In this document: positions 8,905-18,891 of the stretch, one piece after another
Position numbering within the stretch: the first letter of the stretch is position 1
How the letters are laid out: each line of letters opens with the position of its first letter
From: Prolixibacteraceae bacterium
GTDB taxonomy: Bacteria > Bacteroidota > Bacteroidia > Bacteroidales > Prolixibacteraceae
NCBI GenBank assembly: GCA_019856515.1
Contig: CP082230.1
Location: 2,170,001-2,234,000 of the forward strand
Direction of reading: 5' to 3'
Length of the DNA: 64,000 nucleotides
Notes under the pieces: generated by a model
Databases searched by the model: none
Seen by the model: the letters and a program-made list of their open reading frames with translations, nothing else
What the model was told of the DNA's origin: nothing
Position numbers and translations under genes: made by a program

Positions 8905-9792
8905 ACAAATAGATCCCGTTTTATTGGTTAAAAAAATATCAATAATACCAATAGGGACATAAATATTATTGATACTACACCGTAGATGTGTCTACTCATA
9001 TCAACAGCTAATTATAAACAATCAAATTGAATTAAAAGTTTAATCTCAAATCTATTTCAATAGAACATAGACACTTTTACATTAAAATACAAGCACAAAT
9101 ATTTACAAAAGTATCGACACTCTTATTGAAAATGACATTGTTAAAGAACAAATAAAAAGACAAAATATAGACCTATTTTAACATTAATTATTTTAAGATC
9201 TATAATTGTCTGTAGACGTCCATGATAAAAGATTTATCATAAAAAACAACTATAATTAAAAATAAGAACTAGCTCATAACAAAACATCTTTTAACAAGTA
9301 AAACAACTCCCCAGACCTAAAAAACAAACCATAAACCACTAATACTCAATCTATCTAATTAAAGATATGACATCAAATAGTATAGCCAAAAATATGATCA
9401 ATTCGAATAAAAACATATATCAGTCTACCAAAATAATCCAACGACACTTAACTTTATTATCAGAGAGCAAATAAAGCATTCAGTCCATAACAACAAATTA
9501 TAATTAATATATAATTTTACAACTCAACATCACACACTAACTAGTACTAACTCATTAACTATCTATAAACTAAATAATCTCTGTTCATTTAAACAACATA
9601 ATGAAGGGAAACAGGGGTTACTATGCTCTTTTATAAAAAAAACAAGAAGTAAATGACCTTCCCGACTAGGGTAATCTAAGCTTAAAGAAAATTGTTTATT
9701 ATAAATAAGACTCATATAGATTGTTACTGCTTAGTCGCATTATAAACAAATCAACTTCCACGAAGGTGTCGTGATAATTAAATAATATCTAT
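8905..9792. other. AT-rich intergenic region before the first giant T9SS gene
   Basis: Nearly 0.9 kb of very A-rich sequence with stops in every frame. I could not identify a consensus TAnnTTTG promoter close to the 9793 start, and no RNA gene or repeat is visible. Confidence 0.55.
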
Positions 9793-12700
9793 ATGAAAAA
9801 AAATTCATCAATAAACATGGGCAGTTGTCTCTTATGGCTACTAACTTGTTTACTACTAATGAACTTGTGTCCCAAAAATGGACAAGCACAATCCTACACA
9901 GTAAATTATCCTGTACAAGTAAAACAATTAGATACAGGAAATGATTATAATATTAAGTATCAAATGATACTCACCAAACCATTTCCTCTCTGTGGGGGAG
10001 TAAGATGGAAAGCAAATCGTCCAAATCAAAGAATTGGTAATAAATGGATAAACTTACAAGAAGATCATGACGATTGGAGTGTACGAACAGTAACAGTAAG
10101 TGCATATCCAGGAGCGGGGGCATATCTTGGAGGAACCTTTAACTCACGATCGACACTATTGAACTGTGACCATTGGAGCAGAGCTGTAAAATTACTTCAA
10201 GCAGCACCTCTTAAGAATCCATACAACCTTGGCATGATGTACGAAGAAGATCAAAAAAGGATCATCGTAAAATGGTCAAATGCAACCAATGTACCATCAG
10301 ATAAATATAAAACAAAGATAAAAAGAACAGATCTTGCCAATAACACAATTAGTGAAGTAGTAGTGGATGGAGGAATAACATCCTATATAGACACACGTAA
10401 TATTCGACCAGCTGCAAGATTTAAATATGAAATATGTACACATTTTCCTGGTGGACACAAAACAGACCTATTTAAAGACTGTCCTTCAAGAACATCTATT
10501 ATAATAGAAAAAGAAATTACACTTCCTAATATCATTGAAAACATAGAGGTAGATACAAAGCGAGCGTCTATTGCTATTAAATGGAAAATAAACAGTACTG
10601 TCTTCCACGATCATATCTGTTTAGAATATAAGGATAGCAACGAACAATGGAATCTAGTTAAAGAGTTGTCTGCCACTACTAATATGTACCAATGGACTCC
10701 TCGTTTCTCATTAACGCCAGGTAAAGTATACGATATTCGTGTCATAGCTATGAAAGAAATGACTCCGATACAGTCCATTTATAGCAGAGGATATATATCT
10801 CCAAACGGTGTACTTAGTGGGCATATTAAAATTGCAGACAGTGAAAAAGGAGTACCTAACATTCCATTAAAGATTATTTCGGGTGAGAACAAACAAATCA
10901 AATACCGATACTATAATTTACCGATAACATACTTACCTTCATTGATGCCGAATATTACAAGGCAATTAACATCTAATCAAACATTAATCAAGCAAGGTCT
11001 AACTGAAACATTCAATCTTAACATAAAGGATAATAGTAGTAATTTCGGTATTGTTTTCGATTGCTGGATTTATATTGACAAAGAAGATGACTATAGATTC
11101 TTTCTTAATGCAGATGACTGTGCGATATTATCTATTGATAATATTGAGAAACTTTGTGTAATATATAATGAATCGGAACGAAACGTTAATACCCACCTCA
11201 AAAAAGGATTCCATAAGATACAGCTTAACTATATACAAGGAATAGGAGACCTAGGACTTAACCTAAGCTACTCAAGTTCCACGATTACAAAGCAACAGGT
11301 TCCATCCGAAGTGCTATATAAAGAGCAGGGACTAATAAAAAACACATCAACCGATGAAGAGGGATACTTCTATTTAGACGAAGTATATTATGGAGAAGAG
11401 GCCAAATTCTATATCATACCACTTAAGAAGGATTCAGACATCCGTCCAGACACCATTACACGTACGCTTTCTATCAACGACCACAAACAGGACAATGTGC
11501 GTTTTCAGGACCACTCTTCTATTCCTGTACACGGTATAGTAAAAATTGGAAACTGTCCAATTTCCAAAGCACAAGTCGTATTCAATGACAGCAAAGAAAG
11601 TACTATAACCAAAGATGATGGATCTTTTGAATATGTTATCCAAAGCCCTGACCCAATCAAGAAGAATGAGTTAGGAATATTCTTCAAAGGACATAAATTC
11701 GACAAAACAATACAGGTCGACCTTGTCAATGATGCCAAAAATTCCGCCAATCCATTTATTTTCCATGACATTCAAACTGACACATTAGATCTATCGGTTC
11801 TATCTGGATGCGAAAGTCCTATCGCAGATCAAGTAGATGTTCTATTAACCAAGATCAACGATAATGGAGAGTCTTGTTACAGCCGTATTATCACGTTAAA
11901 TAATACGGGAAAGAAAAAACTTAAGCTACCTGCCACAACCTACAATATTAAGGTAGTAGACATGCGTATCACTAACCAGAATGCAAACGAACAGATAAAA
12001 AAGGAGTTCAACGATGTCAAAGAGAATATAATAGCATCATTCAGAGAGATCAATATTGATCTTGGACAACGTGATACGATCAAAATCAAGGATACAAAAG
12101 TCATTAACGAAAAGACGGGAGAAACAAAGACAACAGAAAAAGTTACAGACATAAAGCTGATAAAAGCAGCATTCCGATTCAGACAGAAGATAGATCTAGA
12201 CATCGAAGGATCAGCATGGAGTAAAAAGGCAGGTGTTCATCAAGTCGAGTATGAAGGCGAAACATTCGATGAAGAGATCTTCACCATGCAACAAGGAGAA
12301 GAGTACAACGTGAAGTTTAAATTAAACGAGAAGTACGACTACTACCGATTAATGAAGCACCAATGTGGTGTAGATGAAGCAAAAATCACCATTAATGACA
12401 ATATTTCTGATCGCAACAAATCTGTAAAAACCATCCTTGACGGAACCTACGAATACAAAGTAAGAGCAGGGAATGCAAATATTAGAGGCCCATGGAACAA
12501 ACCACACGGCTATCAGAAGAACCTTATGGTAACAGCAGTGATCAAGGACTATAAGGAAGCAATCTCAACCGACAAATGGAGTATGATCCTTGGAGATAAG
12601 GTACTCGAACCGACATTCATTACGAATCAATTGGCCCTACCTGAATTTATCCTTCATGATCCTCCTGGAGACGAAAGTTATGCATTCATTCAAAAAGGAA

Positions 12701-15700
12701 TGAGCATCACCACTGGTACAGTATTTAAAGGGGCAAATTTACATGGTGTAGATAGCCATAACTTATTCCAATTCGCCATTCCGACACCGGTAATGAATAT
12801 AGGTATTGGAGTACAAGTAGATGTAAACAACAAGCAAGGATTCATTAAAGAAAATGAAGACATATATACAACGACCTTCAACGAGTCAATCTCTACTACA
12901 AATGACCTTACAGGAACAGGAGAAGATGCAGATGTCATTATTGGTTCGGCCCTAAACTTTGTCTACTCAAAAAGCATAAAATTAAGCTACGATGGTCAAA
13001 AAGAACCAACAAAAGACAATAGTTTCACCGTAGCACCTGGGTTTAAAACAAGGTATGTACTTAGCGTATATCATGTTAAAACCAAAATCATGCCTGCATT
13101 AGACGCCATGCTTGAAAACATCACAAAACTTAAGCAAAAAGTAATAACGAAACAGGTATTAACAAAAAAAGAGCAAAACCTTGTTAATAATGAAGGAATC
13201 TTCACTGCTTCTAAGAAAAATTGGGCAAAAGTATTATCAGACAATAAAAGACGAATATTTACTGGAGGAGATGCCTTGGGAGAACAGGAAAGTTCAATAT
13301 CCAATTTAACTTTCAGTGGTGGAAACAATTACGATTATACTAAAGATAAGAGTACCACAACAACTAGAAATTCAAACTACCATTGGGAAGTAACCACCAA
13401 AGCAGGGGCACTATTTACAGGAGTTAACCCACTCATGGACTTAGCTAAGATCGAAGTGCACGCAGCTTACGTAAACGACCAATCGACAGATACAAATACA
13501 CTAAACACAAAAGTCGAGAACCTTACTACAGGTTTCCATCTTGGCGACAGTAGTGCAGGAGATTACTTTACGCTTAACGTAACAGAAGATCCTCAATACA
13601 AAACCTATGTCTTCCAAACCGTATCTGGAACAAGTAGTTGTCCTAATGAGCCGAACACACAAGCACGTGATCGCGTCAAAATGACCATGGTATCCAAGCC
13701 TATACTGAATAATCTACCAAAAGGGAAAAGTGCAATATTCCGTGTAAGATTAGAGAATGACAGCCAAAGTGAGGAGGGGCGAATCTACTCAATAAATACA
13801 CTTACAGGTCAAGAATCAGGAGCCACAGTGAAGATTGGAGGGAAGAAGATATTTGGCCTTGGCAACCGTTACTCTGTATACCTCCCTTCCAATGAGACCA
13901 CCGATCTTACGGTAGAAATTATCCCTGGTCCTGAAACTCGTTCTCTCAATGTTGATTTAGTGGCAACACCAGACTGCATGTCCAACGTATATATTACAGA
14001 AGACATACGTGCAAGCATTGATGCCGAACTAGATAAAGTTCCTTCAGATGTATCGAAAGTAGGTCTTAACATTTCATGGGAGTCCGATTGCGATCCAATA
14101 CAGATAGCATCACCAGCAGACAATTGGGTGGTAAACACCACCATAGACAATTCGCTACCGATCACTCTAAAAGGTTTTGATCCAAACTCTAAAGAGGTAT
14201 CATACATAGAGGTCCAATATCGCAAGGTCGGAGATCAACAATGGCACGAACTAAAGAAGTACAATAAAGCGGACATAGGAGATTTTCCAACCAAACACAT
14301 ATCTGTAAACGTAAGCAATATGACTGCAGGGAAATACTACCTACGCGCGAGCAGCTATTGTAACAACCTTAACGTTCGTAACTACTCAAATGTAGTAAGA
14401 GGAACCATAGATCATAACGCTTTTGTTGTAACAGGATCAAACGTTGAGAGCGGATGGTTACGCACATCAAACATGACTGTATCCTTCTCTAAAGAGCCAT
14501 CACAAGCACAATTCCGTATAGAAAGAATCAACAAAACAAAGACAGAGGTCTACGAGACTTACTATGCCGATGCTGTTGTACAAGGCTATAATGCCATCGT
14601 ACCTATTAAAGATGCAGACCTTTACGAAGGATCTCACTACCGTATTACAGCCGTATCTGGCTCCACTTATGACGAAACAGGAGAGATGCTATTTAACGAC
14701 AAAAGCTTTGATATTATCTTAGACCGTTCGCTAGCCAAATGGCAACAGAACAACCAAGTGGTCATGATTGTCAAAGGAGAGACATGTCAAATCGCAGCAA
14801 AACTAATCAACAATGGAGCGAATGATGTCCCATTTAGAGTCGTAGCCAACACCCTCTCAACATTTATTTCGCCGATAGTTCCAGACGGGATTATCCCAGC
14901 CAATGGAGTATTTCCTGTCGCATTCGAGATCAACTCTCTTGACAACCTGCCTTTAGGTCGATTTAAAGGAGAAGTAACGGTGATTATCGAAGAGAATGGT
15001 CAAAGCTACAGCAAAGAGCTTCAAGTGGAGTTAATCGTAAAATCATTAAAGCCGATTGTTAGACAACCGGAGCCTAAACAATATCAGATGCATGTTGTAG
15101 CTCAGTTCACAACCTCATCGGATGCTAACATTCCATTATCAACAGACGAGCAGGACTTCATTGTAGCCTATATCGATAATGAGATAGCAGGAGTGTCTCC
15201 AATATTCTACGACACCAAAACCCAAGGTTACCGTGCATACATCACCGTAGAGTCGGATAATGAGAACAAGCAGGTTAGCTATAAGATGTGGGACAACTCT
15301 CAAAACATGATGTATGTAGCAACGGAGACAAATACCTTCAAACAAAACACGCTGGTTGGAACACTCGAAACACCTAAAGTGCTTCATACAGCAAAAGCCG
15401 AACAGTACATTAGCTTGAAGAGTGGATGGAACTTCATCTCATTCAATGTCGTGCCTGAAAACAGTGCAATACAGAACGTGTTGAGCTCACTACAACAAGC
15501 CGATGCCCAGATCAAACACATCAACGAAGGGTTTAGTGCTTATGATGCAAAGAACAAATCATGGGGAGGTGCATTGAAAAACATCAATGTCGACCTAGCA
15601 TATAAGCTATACGTACCTTACGAAGATGTGCTAAAAGTACAGGGAACCATACGCAGTGATGAGTATCCTCTCTATGCCGAAAGCTACAACAACAAACAAT

Positions 15701-16554
15701 ACAATTGGATCGCAGTACATAGCAAAGAGGCAACAGATATTCAAACGGCTATTGACAGAGTACCGTTAGCACAAAATGTAGTTCTACGACACAACCTACA
15801 GTTCTCAATATTGAACCAAGACAAATCAGCTTGGGGAGGAACAATCAAATTGGTAGAACCAGGCAAAGGATATGAACTATACGATCCTAATCAACTTTCT
15901 GAGGTTATTGAAGAGACACCAACGGTAAACACCAAGTCTGCAATGACATTTGATGAACCGGTAGTAGAGCCAAATGTAAATAATACAATGACCTTCATTG
16001 GTGAGAGCTATCTTAATGGTGAGAAGATCAATGCCAACGAGTATACCGTAGAAGCCAAACTAAATGGGCAAGTGATCGGGCGTAACTACAACAACGTTCA
16101 AGATCCTTTAACCCAAGCATACCAATTCTACATGCTTAAGGCTGCAGAGAATCCTCTTAACCAGATCGAATTTAATCTTATCGATCATCAAACAGGACAA
16201 ACATACACTGCCAAACAGACTGTTTCATACAAAGATGACCAGATCATTGGAACCATTCAAAAGCCATACAAACTACAGTTTGGCAACAGCAATGAAACCG
16301 ACGAATCACAGTCTATTCGTATATATCCGAACCCTGTAAAGCAACAGCAAGATTTCAACATCTATGTCTCTAATCAAGTCATTGGGGATATCACAATTGA
16401 AATAAGCAATATGTTAGGAGCCGTGCAATATCGAGAAAGAACATCCAACCATCGTCTTGTGGTAAGTACAAATAAACTACTGCCAGGAATATATCATGTT
16501 ACGATAAAACAAAATGACCGCATTATTGGAGTTCAAAAATTGATCATCCATTAA
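9793..16554 (+). CDS. Giant secreted multidomain protein with T9SS sorting domain (paralogue 1)
   Basis: 2253 aa. A signal peptide ends around NGQA/QS (residues 32-34). In order: a Cys-containing N-terminal domain; two fibronectin III-like domains (about 145-335); a carboxypeptidase-regulatory-like strand set (SGHIKIADSEKGVP) interrupted by a PA14-like domain (about 415-500); a second such domain (about 590-650); a long unclassified core that includes DPPGDESYAFIQKG near residue 956; further beta-rich domains; an SGWNFISFNV domain near 1877; and a type A T9SS C-terminal domain from about 2174 (IYPNPVK ... GIYHVTIK). Such proteins are exported by Sec, cross the outer membrane through T9SS and are anchored or released. 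No catalytic motif is evident; an adhesive, glycan-binding or toxin-like role is possible. A full-length paralogue of 2247 aa starts at 50801, with near-identical stretches in the core. Confidence 0.9.
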   Translation: MKKNSSINMGSCLLWLLTCLLLMNLCPKNGQAQSYTVNYPVQVKQLDTGNDYNIKYQMILTKPFPLCGGVRWKANRPNQRIGNKWINLQEDHDDWSVRTVTVSAYPGAGAYLGGTFNSRSTLLNCDHWSRAVKLLQAAPLKNPYNLGMMYEEDQKRIIVKWSNATNVPSDKYKTKIKRTDLANNTISEVVVDGGITSYIDTRNIRPAARFKYEICTHFPGGHKTDLFKDCPSRTSIIIEKEITLPNIIENIEVDTKRASIAIKWKINSTVFHDHICLEYKDSNEQWNLVKELSATTNMYQWTPRFSLTPGKVYDIRVIAMKEMTPIQSIYSRGYISPNGVLSGHIKIADSEKGVPNIPLKIISGENKQIKYRYYNLPITYLPSLMPNITRQLTSNQTLIKQGLTETFNLNIKDNSSNFGIVFDCWIYIDKEDDYRFFLNADDCAILSIDNIEKLCVIYNESERNVNTHLKKGFHKIQLNYIQGIGDLGLNLSYSSSTITKQQVPSEVLYKEQGLIKNTSTDEEGYFYLDEVYYGEEAKFYIIPLKKDSDIRPDTITRTLSINDHKQDNVRFQDHSSIPVHGIVKIGNCPISKAQVVFNDSKESTITKDDGSFEYVIQSPDPIKKNELGIFFKGHKFDKTIQVDLVNDAKNSANPFIFHDIQTDTLDLSVLSGCESPIADQVDVLLTKINDNGESCYSRIITLNNTGKKKLKLPATTYNIKVVDMRITNQNANEQIKKEFNDVKENIIASFREINIDLGQRDTIKIKDTKVINEKTGETKTTEKVTDIKLIKAAFRFRQKIDLDIEGSAWSKKAGVHQVEYEGETFDEEIFTMQQGEEYNVKFKLNEKYDYYRLMKHQCGVDEAKITINDNISDRNKSVKTILDGTYEYKVRAGNANIRGPWNKPHGYQKNLMVTAVIKDYKEAISTDKWSMILGDKVLEPTFITNQLALPEFILHDPPGDESYAFIQKGMSITTGTVFKGANLHGVDSHNLFQFAIPTPVMNIGIGVQVDVNNKQGFIKENEDIYTTTFNESISTTNDLTGTGEDADVIIGSALNFVYSKSIKLSYDGQKEPTKDNSFTVAPGFKTRYVLSVYHVKTKIMPALDAMLENITKLKQKVITKQVLTKKEQNLVNNEGIFTASKKNWAKVLSDNKRRIFTGGDALGEQESSISNLTFSGGNNYDYTKDKSTTTTRNSNYHWEVTTKAGALFTGVNPLMDLAKIEVHAAYVNDQSTDTNTLNTKVENLTTGFHLGDSSAGDYFTLNVTEDPQYKTYVFQTVSGTSSCPNEPNTQARDRVKMTMVSKPILNNLPKGKSAIFRVRLENDSQSEEGRIYSINTLTGQESGATVKIGGKKIFGLGNRYSVYLPSNETTDLTVEIIPGPETRSLNVDLVATPDCMSNVYITEDIRASIDAELDKVPSDVSKVGLNISWESDCDPIQIASPADNWVVNTTIDNSLPITLKGFDPNSKEVSYIEVQYRKVGDQQWHELKKYNKADIGDFPTKHISVNVSNMTAGKYYLRASSYCNNLNVRNYSNVVRGTIDHNAFVVTGSNVESGWLRTSNMTVSFSKEPSQAQFRIERINKTKTEVYETYYADAVVQGYNAIVPIKDADLYEGSHYRITAVSGSTYDETGEMLFNDKSFDIILDRSLAKWQQNNQVVMIVKGETCQIAAKLINNGANDVPFRVVANTLSTFISPIVPDGIIPANGVFPVAFEINSLDNLPLGRFKGEVTVIIEENGQSYSKELQVELIVKSLKPIVRQPEPKQYQMHVVAQFTTSSDANIPLSTDEQDFIVAYIDNEIAGVSPIFYDTKTQGYRAYITVESDNENKQVSYKMWDNSQNMMYVATETNTFKQNTLVGTLETPKVLHTAKAEQYISLKSGWNFISFNVVPENSAIQNVLSSLQQADAQIKHINEGFSAYDAKNKSWGGALKNINVDLAYKLYVPYEDVLKVQGTIRSDEYPLYAESYNNKQYNWIAVHSKEATDIQTAIDRVPLAQNVVLRHNLQFSILNQDKSAWGGTIKLVEPGKGYELYDPNQLSEVIEETPTVNTKSAMTFDEPVVEPNVNNTMTFIGESYLNGEKINANEYTVEAKLNGQVIGRNYNNVQDPLTQAYQFYMLKAAENPLNQIEFNLIDHQTGQTYTAKQTVSYKDDQIIGTIQKPYKLQFGNSNETDESQSIRIYPNPVKQQQDFNIYVSNQVIGDITIEISNMLGAVQYRERTSNHRLVVSTNKLLPGIYHVTIKQNDRIIGVQKLIIH

Positions 16555-16576
16555 TCACCCTCATCTATTATTAGTC

Positions 16577-16608
16577 AAGGGCTGTCCTTCAAAAGGCAGC
16601 CCTTTTTT
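16577..16608 (+). terminator. Rho-independent terminator of giant T9SS gene 1
   Basis: AAGGGCTG pairs with CAGCCCTT, with an inner CCTT/AAGG stem across a CAA loop and a T bulge, followed by TTTTTT. It lies 22 bp past the stop codon. Confidence 0.9.
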
Positions 16609-16636
16609 ATTTCTATGTCCATAAAAATATATTGTA

Positions 16637-17011
16637 TTACCTAACGTCTATCACGTAGCTTTTTTTCTTATACCGACATAATTTCCCTGTTGAGATATCC
16701 ACAATAAAACCAGGAAGAAACAGTATATTCAAATAGCTAACGGCATTAAACCGACTCTGTAATTCAATCTTTCGATGTCGACAATCACTCGTAATAGCAG
16801 TATAAATTGGAGAAGCTAACTTCTTACGCACCTTGACTGAGACAAAACCATCCTTATTAGTTTGCCCCACCTCTTTCCCTTTTTCATCAAACAGTCGTAC
16901 ATTCTTGTCTCCATTTGAATAGAATGTAATTGTCTGTTTTCGCGAAGTCAAAATTGTAGAACAGCTCGATAAAAATAAAAAACCTAAAAGAATACAAATA
17001 CCATTTTTCAT
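16637..17011 (-). CDS. Small lipoprotein, paralogue of the 17207-17599 gene
   Basis: 124 aa with a lipoprotein signal (lipobox LSSC, lipidated Cys17) followed by STILTSRKQTITFYSNGD. The mature part is a short beta-rich domain: VRLFDEKGKEVGQTNKDGFV, then a stretch ending in LFLPGFIVDISTGKLCRY. This resembles the loose group of SCATI-type lipoproteins with PEGA-like sandwich folds and a hydrophobic GFIVDLxTG segment; no specific function is known. It is about 45% similar by eye to the next gene upstream on the same strand, so the pair arose by tandem duplication. A terminator-like hairpin separates them, so they are probably transcribed separately. Confidence 0.75.
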   Translation of the reverse strand: MKNGICILLGFLFLSSCSTILTSRKQTITFYSNGDKNVRLFDEKGKEVGQTNKDGFVSVKVRKKLASPIYTAITSDCRHRKIELQSRFNAVSYLNILFLPGFIVDISTGKLCRYKKKSYVIDVR

Positions 17012-17094
17012 ATCTTAATTTTCAATGTTTTACACTTACTAATAATACTTTAAATCAATACACCTTCTTCATCTAAATCACACATTCGCACAAA

Positions 17095-17133
17095 AAAAGG
17101 AGTAGAAAAACCTTTATATTTTCTACTCCTTTT
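17095..17133 (-). terminator. Terminator between the two small lipoprotein genes
   Basis: AAAAGGAGTAGAAAA (17095-17109) and TTTTCTACTCCTTTT (17119-17133) form a 15-bp perfect stem with a 9-nt loop. On the minus strand it is followed by T, which ends the upstream lipoprotein gene; the T-rich right arm could also act on the + strand. Confidence 0.8.
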
Positions 17134-17206
17134 CATATAATCAATACATTCATAGATCGCTACAAAGTACCGACACTTCAAAGACCAATATGGTTTTATA
17201 AACACA

Positions 17207-17599
17207 TTAGTTCTCTTTTTTTTCCATCTCTAGGATATAATTCGTTTGCTTATAATTACAAATCTGTCCAGTAGCAAGATCTACAATAAAACCAGGCCAA
17301 AACAACAAGTTAATTGCTGCTACTCCATTAAAACCGCCATTCAACTTAAAACGTTCACGCTCATAACCTTCTGCTTTAGCAGTAAAAACTGGAGAAGTAA
17401 GCTCTTTGTGAACATTTACCTCTAAAATACCCTCTTCATCGGTCTTACCTAATTTAGACCCATTTTGATCATATATCATAACATTCTTAACCCCTTCAGT
17501 ATCGAATGTCAATCTTTGACTACTCGCAGTAAATATTGTTGCACAACTAGAACATAGCATTGCAGACAAGCAAACACATATAAATAGTATCTTTTTCAT
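17207..17599 (-). CDS. Small lipoprotein, paralogue of the 16637-17011 gene
   Basis: 130 aa; the signal MKKILFICVCLSAMLCSSC carries the lipobox CSSC with lipidated Cys19, followed by ATIFTASSQRLTFDTEGV. The rest is a small beta-rich domain (VMIYDQNGSKLGKTDEEGIL) with the hydrophobic LLFWPGFIVDLATGQIC segment. It shares layout and motifs with its neighbour. The family looks like PEGA/SCATI-type envelope lipoproteins, and no enzymatic residues are visible. Location is probably the periplasmic face of a membrane. Confidence 0.75.
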   Translation of the reverse strand: MKKILFICVCLSAMLCSSCATIFTASSQRLTFDTEGVKNVMIYDQNGSKLGKTDEEGILEVNVHKELTSPVFTAKAEGYERERFKLNGGFNGVAAINLLFWPGFIVDLATGQICNYKQTNYILEMEKKEN

Positions 17600-17766
17600 A
17601 GCTCAGTATATTATATTTAATTAACAAATTAAACTATTATTTTCAAACATAACAAAGAAAATAATACTAGAAATAGTTATTTATAATAAGATTAATTTCC
17701 AGCGAACAATTAACCTTTCAATATTATAACCACCAAACATAAACAGTTGCAATAAAACTTTAATCA

Positions 17767-17774
17767 TATATTTG
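17767..17774 (+). promoter_or_regulatory. -7 box of the AraC-family regulator gene
   Basis: TATATTTG is a perfect TAnnTTTG element. A GTTG (17746-17749) 17 bp upstream could serve as a short-spaced -33. The box overlaps a possible ATG at 17774, so that codon would not be transcribed and the ATG at 17804 must be the start. Confidence 0.6.
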
Positions 17775-17803
17775 TGTTCCATACAATAAAGCATCTCATT
17801 TAT

Positions 17804-18682
17804 ATGCGCATACCAAGAATAAAATACCAATACTCACAATCATCCAATAGCAAAGGGTTTAAATTTCTAGATTTGGATCCTCAAATCCCTGTTGACAGCA
17901 ATAGTGGTCACAACAACAAAGACCTACTCTATGAATACCATCATATCGATTTCTTCGCCATACTTGTCATCACTAAAGGAGAGGTGAACCACTGGGTCGA
18001 CTTCAAGTCAAATAGGGTAAAAACAGGTGAGATACTTATCATCACCAAAGGTCAAGTACACGCTTTTGATAAAGAGTCTGTCTATCATGGACATCTTATG
18101 ATCTTTTCCGAAGAGTTTCTACAGAGACACTTTACCCAATCGACCATCAAAAAGATACCATTTCTATACGAATATCTAGATCAAAAGCTCATCTATACAC
18201 TTCCCAAAGAGAACATTGAAATTATCTCATGGATACAAGCTGGCTTAGACTCGAAATCCAATCTCATCACAAACCAAGTTGGGGCACTTCTATCCTACTT
18301 CCTTCTTAATCTAGTAGAAGAGAAAGACGAAGATATTCAGTATCACCGAAACCAAGAGTTATTCTATAAATTCCAGAAACTTGTCGAAGCAAACTATCAA
18401 AAGAGTCGAAATGCCAAAGATTATGCCATTCAACTCAATATCTCCTATAAACACCTCAACGACATCTGCAAGTTTATGTGCAACAGAACAGCAAAACGAC
18501 TCATTGATGACTATGTCATTTTAGAGGCCAAAAGACATCTAGTACTATCCACCTATAGCGTTAAAGAGATAAGTTTTGAACTAGGATTCGAAGACCCTAC
18601 CAATTTCCGAAAATACTTTAATAAACAAACCGGAACCACTCCAAATGAGTTTCTCCGAAGATTACAAATTAATATATCATAG
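17804..18682 (+). CDS. AraC-family transcriptional regulator
   Basis: 292 aa from the ATG at 17804, chosen because the upstream in-frame ATG at 17774 lies inside the -7 element. The N-terminal part is a cupin-like sensor domain (HHIDFFAILVITKGEVNHWV, GEILIITKGQVHAF). The C-terminal ~100 aa are a standard AraC double helix-turn-helix (KDYAIQLNISYKHLNDICK and VKEISFELGFEDPTNFRKYF). It lies about 210 bp upstream of the reductive-dehalogenase-like gene on the same strand and may control it; that link rests only on proximity. The inducer is unknown. Confidence 0.88.
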   Translation: MRIPRIKYQYSQSSNSKGFKFLDLDPQIPVDSNSGHNNKDLLYEYHHIDFFAILVITKGEVNHWVDFKSNRVKTGEILIITKGQVHAFDKESVYHGHLMIFSEEFLQRHFTQSTIKKIPFLYEYLDQKLIYTLPKENIEIISWIQAGLDSKSNLITNQVGALLSYFLLNLVEEKDEDIQYHRNQELFYKFQKLVEANYQKSRNAKDYAIQLNISYKHLNDICKFMCNRTAKRLIDDYVILEAKRHLVLSTYSVKEISFELGFEDPTNFRKYFNKQTGTTPNEFLRRLQINIS

Positions 18683-18846
18683 AAACCATCGAGTTTCAAC
18701 TTCTTACTTTAACACCAGTACCAGGTACACAAAACCATTAATATACACCAAATTAAAGACAACAAACACGACACACAATACAACCTCGGTTACACATTCA
18801 CCTTTTTTAAACATTCATTGACCTTTCCCAACTCCCCCACCTACCC

Positions 18847-18854
18847 TTACTTTG
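18847..18854 (+). promoter_or_regulatory. Possible -7 box before the RdhA-like gene
   Basis: TTACTTTG differs at one base from TAnnTTTG and lies 37 bp before the ATG at 18892. Just upstream is an unusual C-rich stretch (about 18825-18846). No -33 element is found at the right distance. Confidence 0.35.
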
Positions 18855-18891
18855 CATATATCAATTTAAGGAAAAACCAGAGTATAATCAT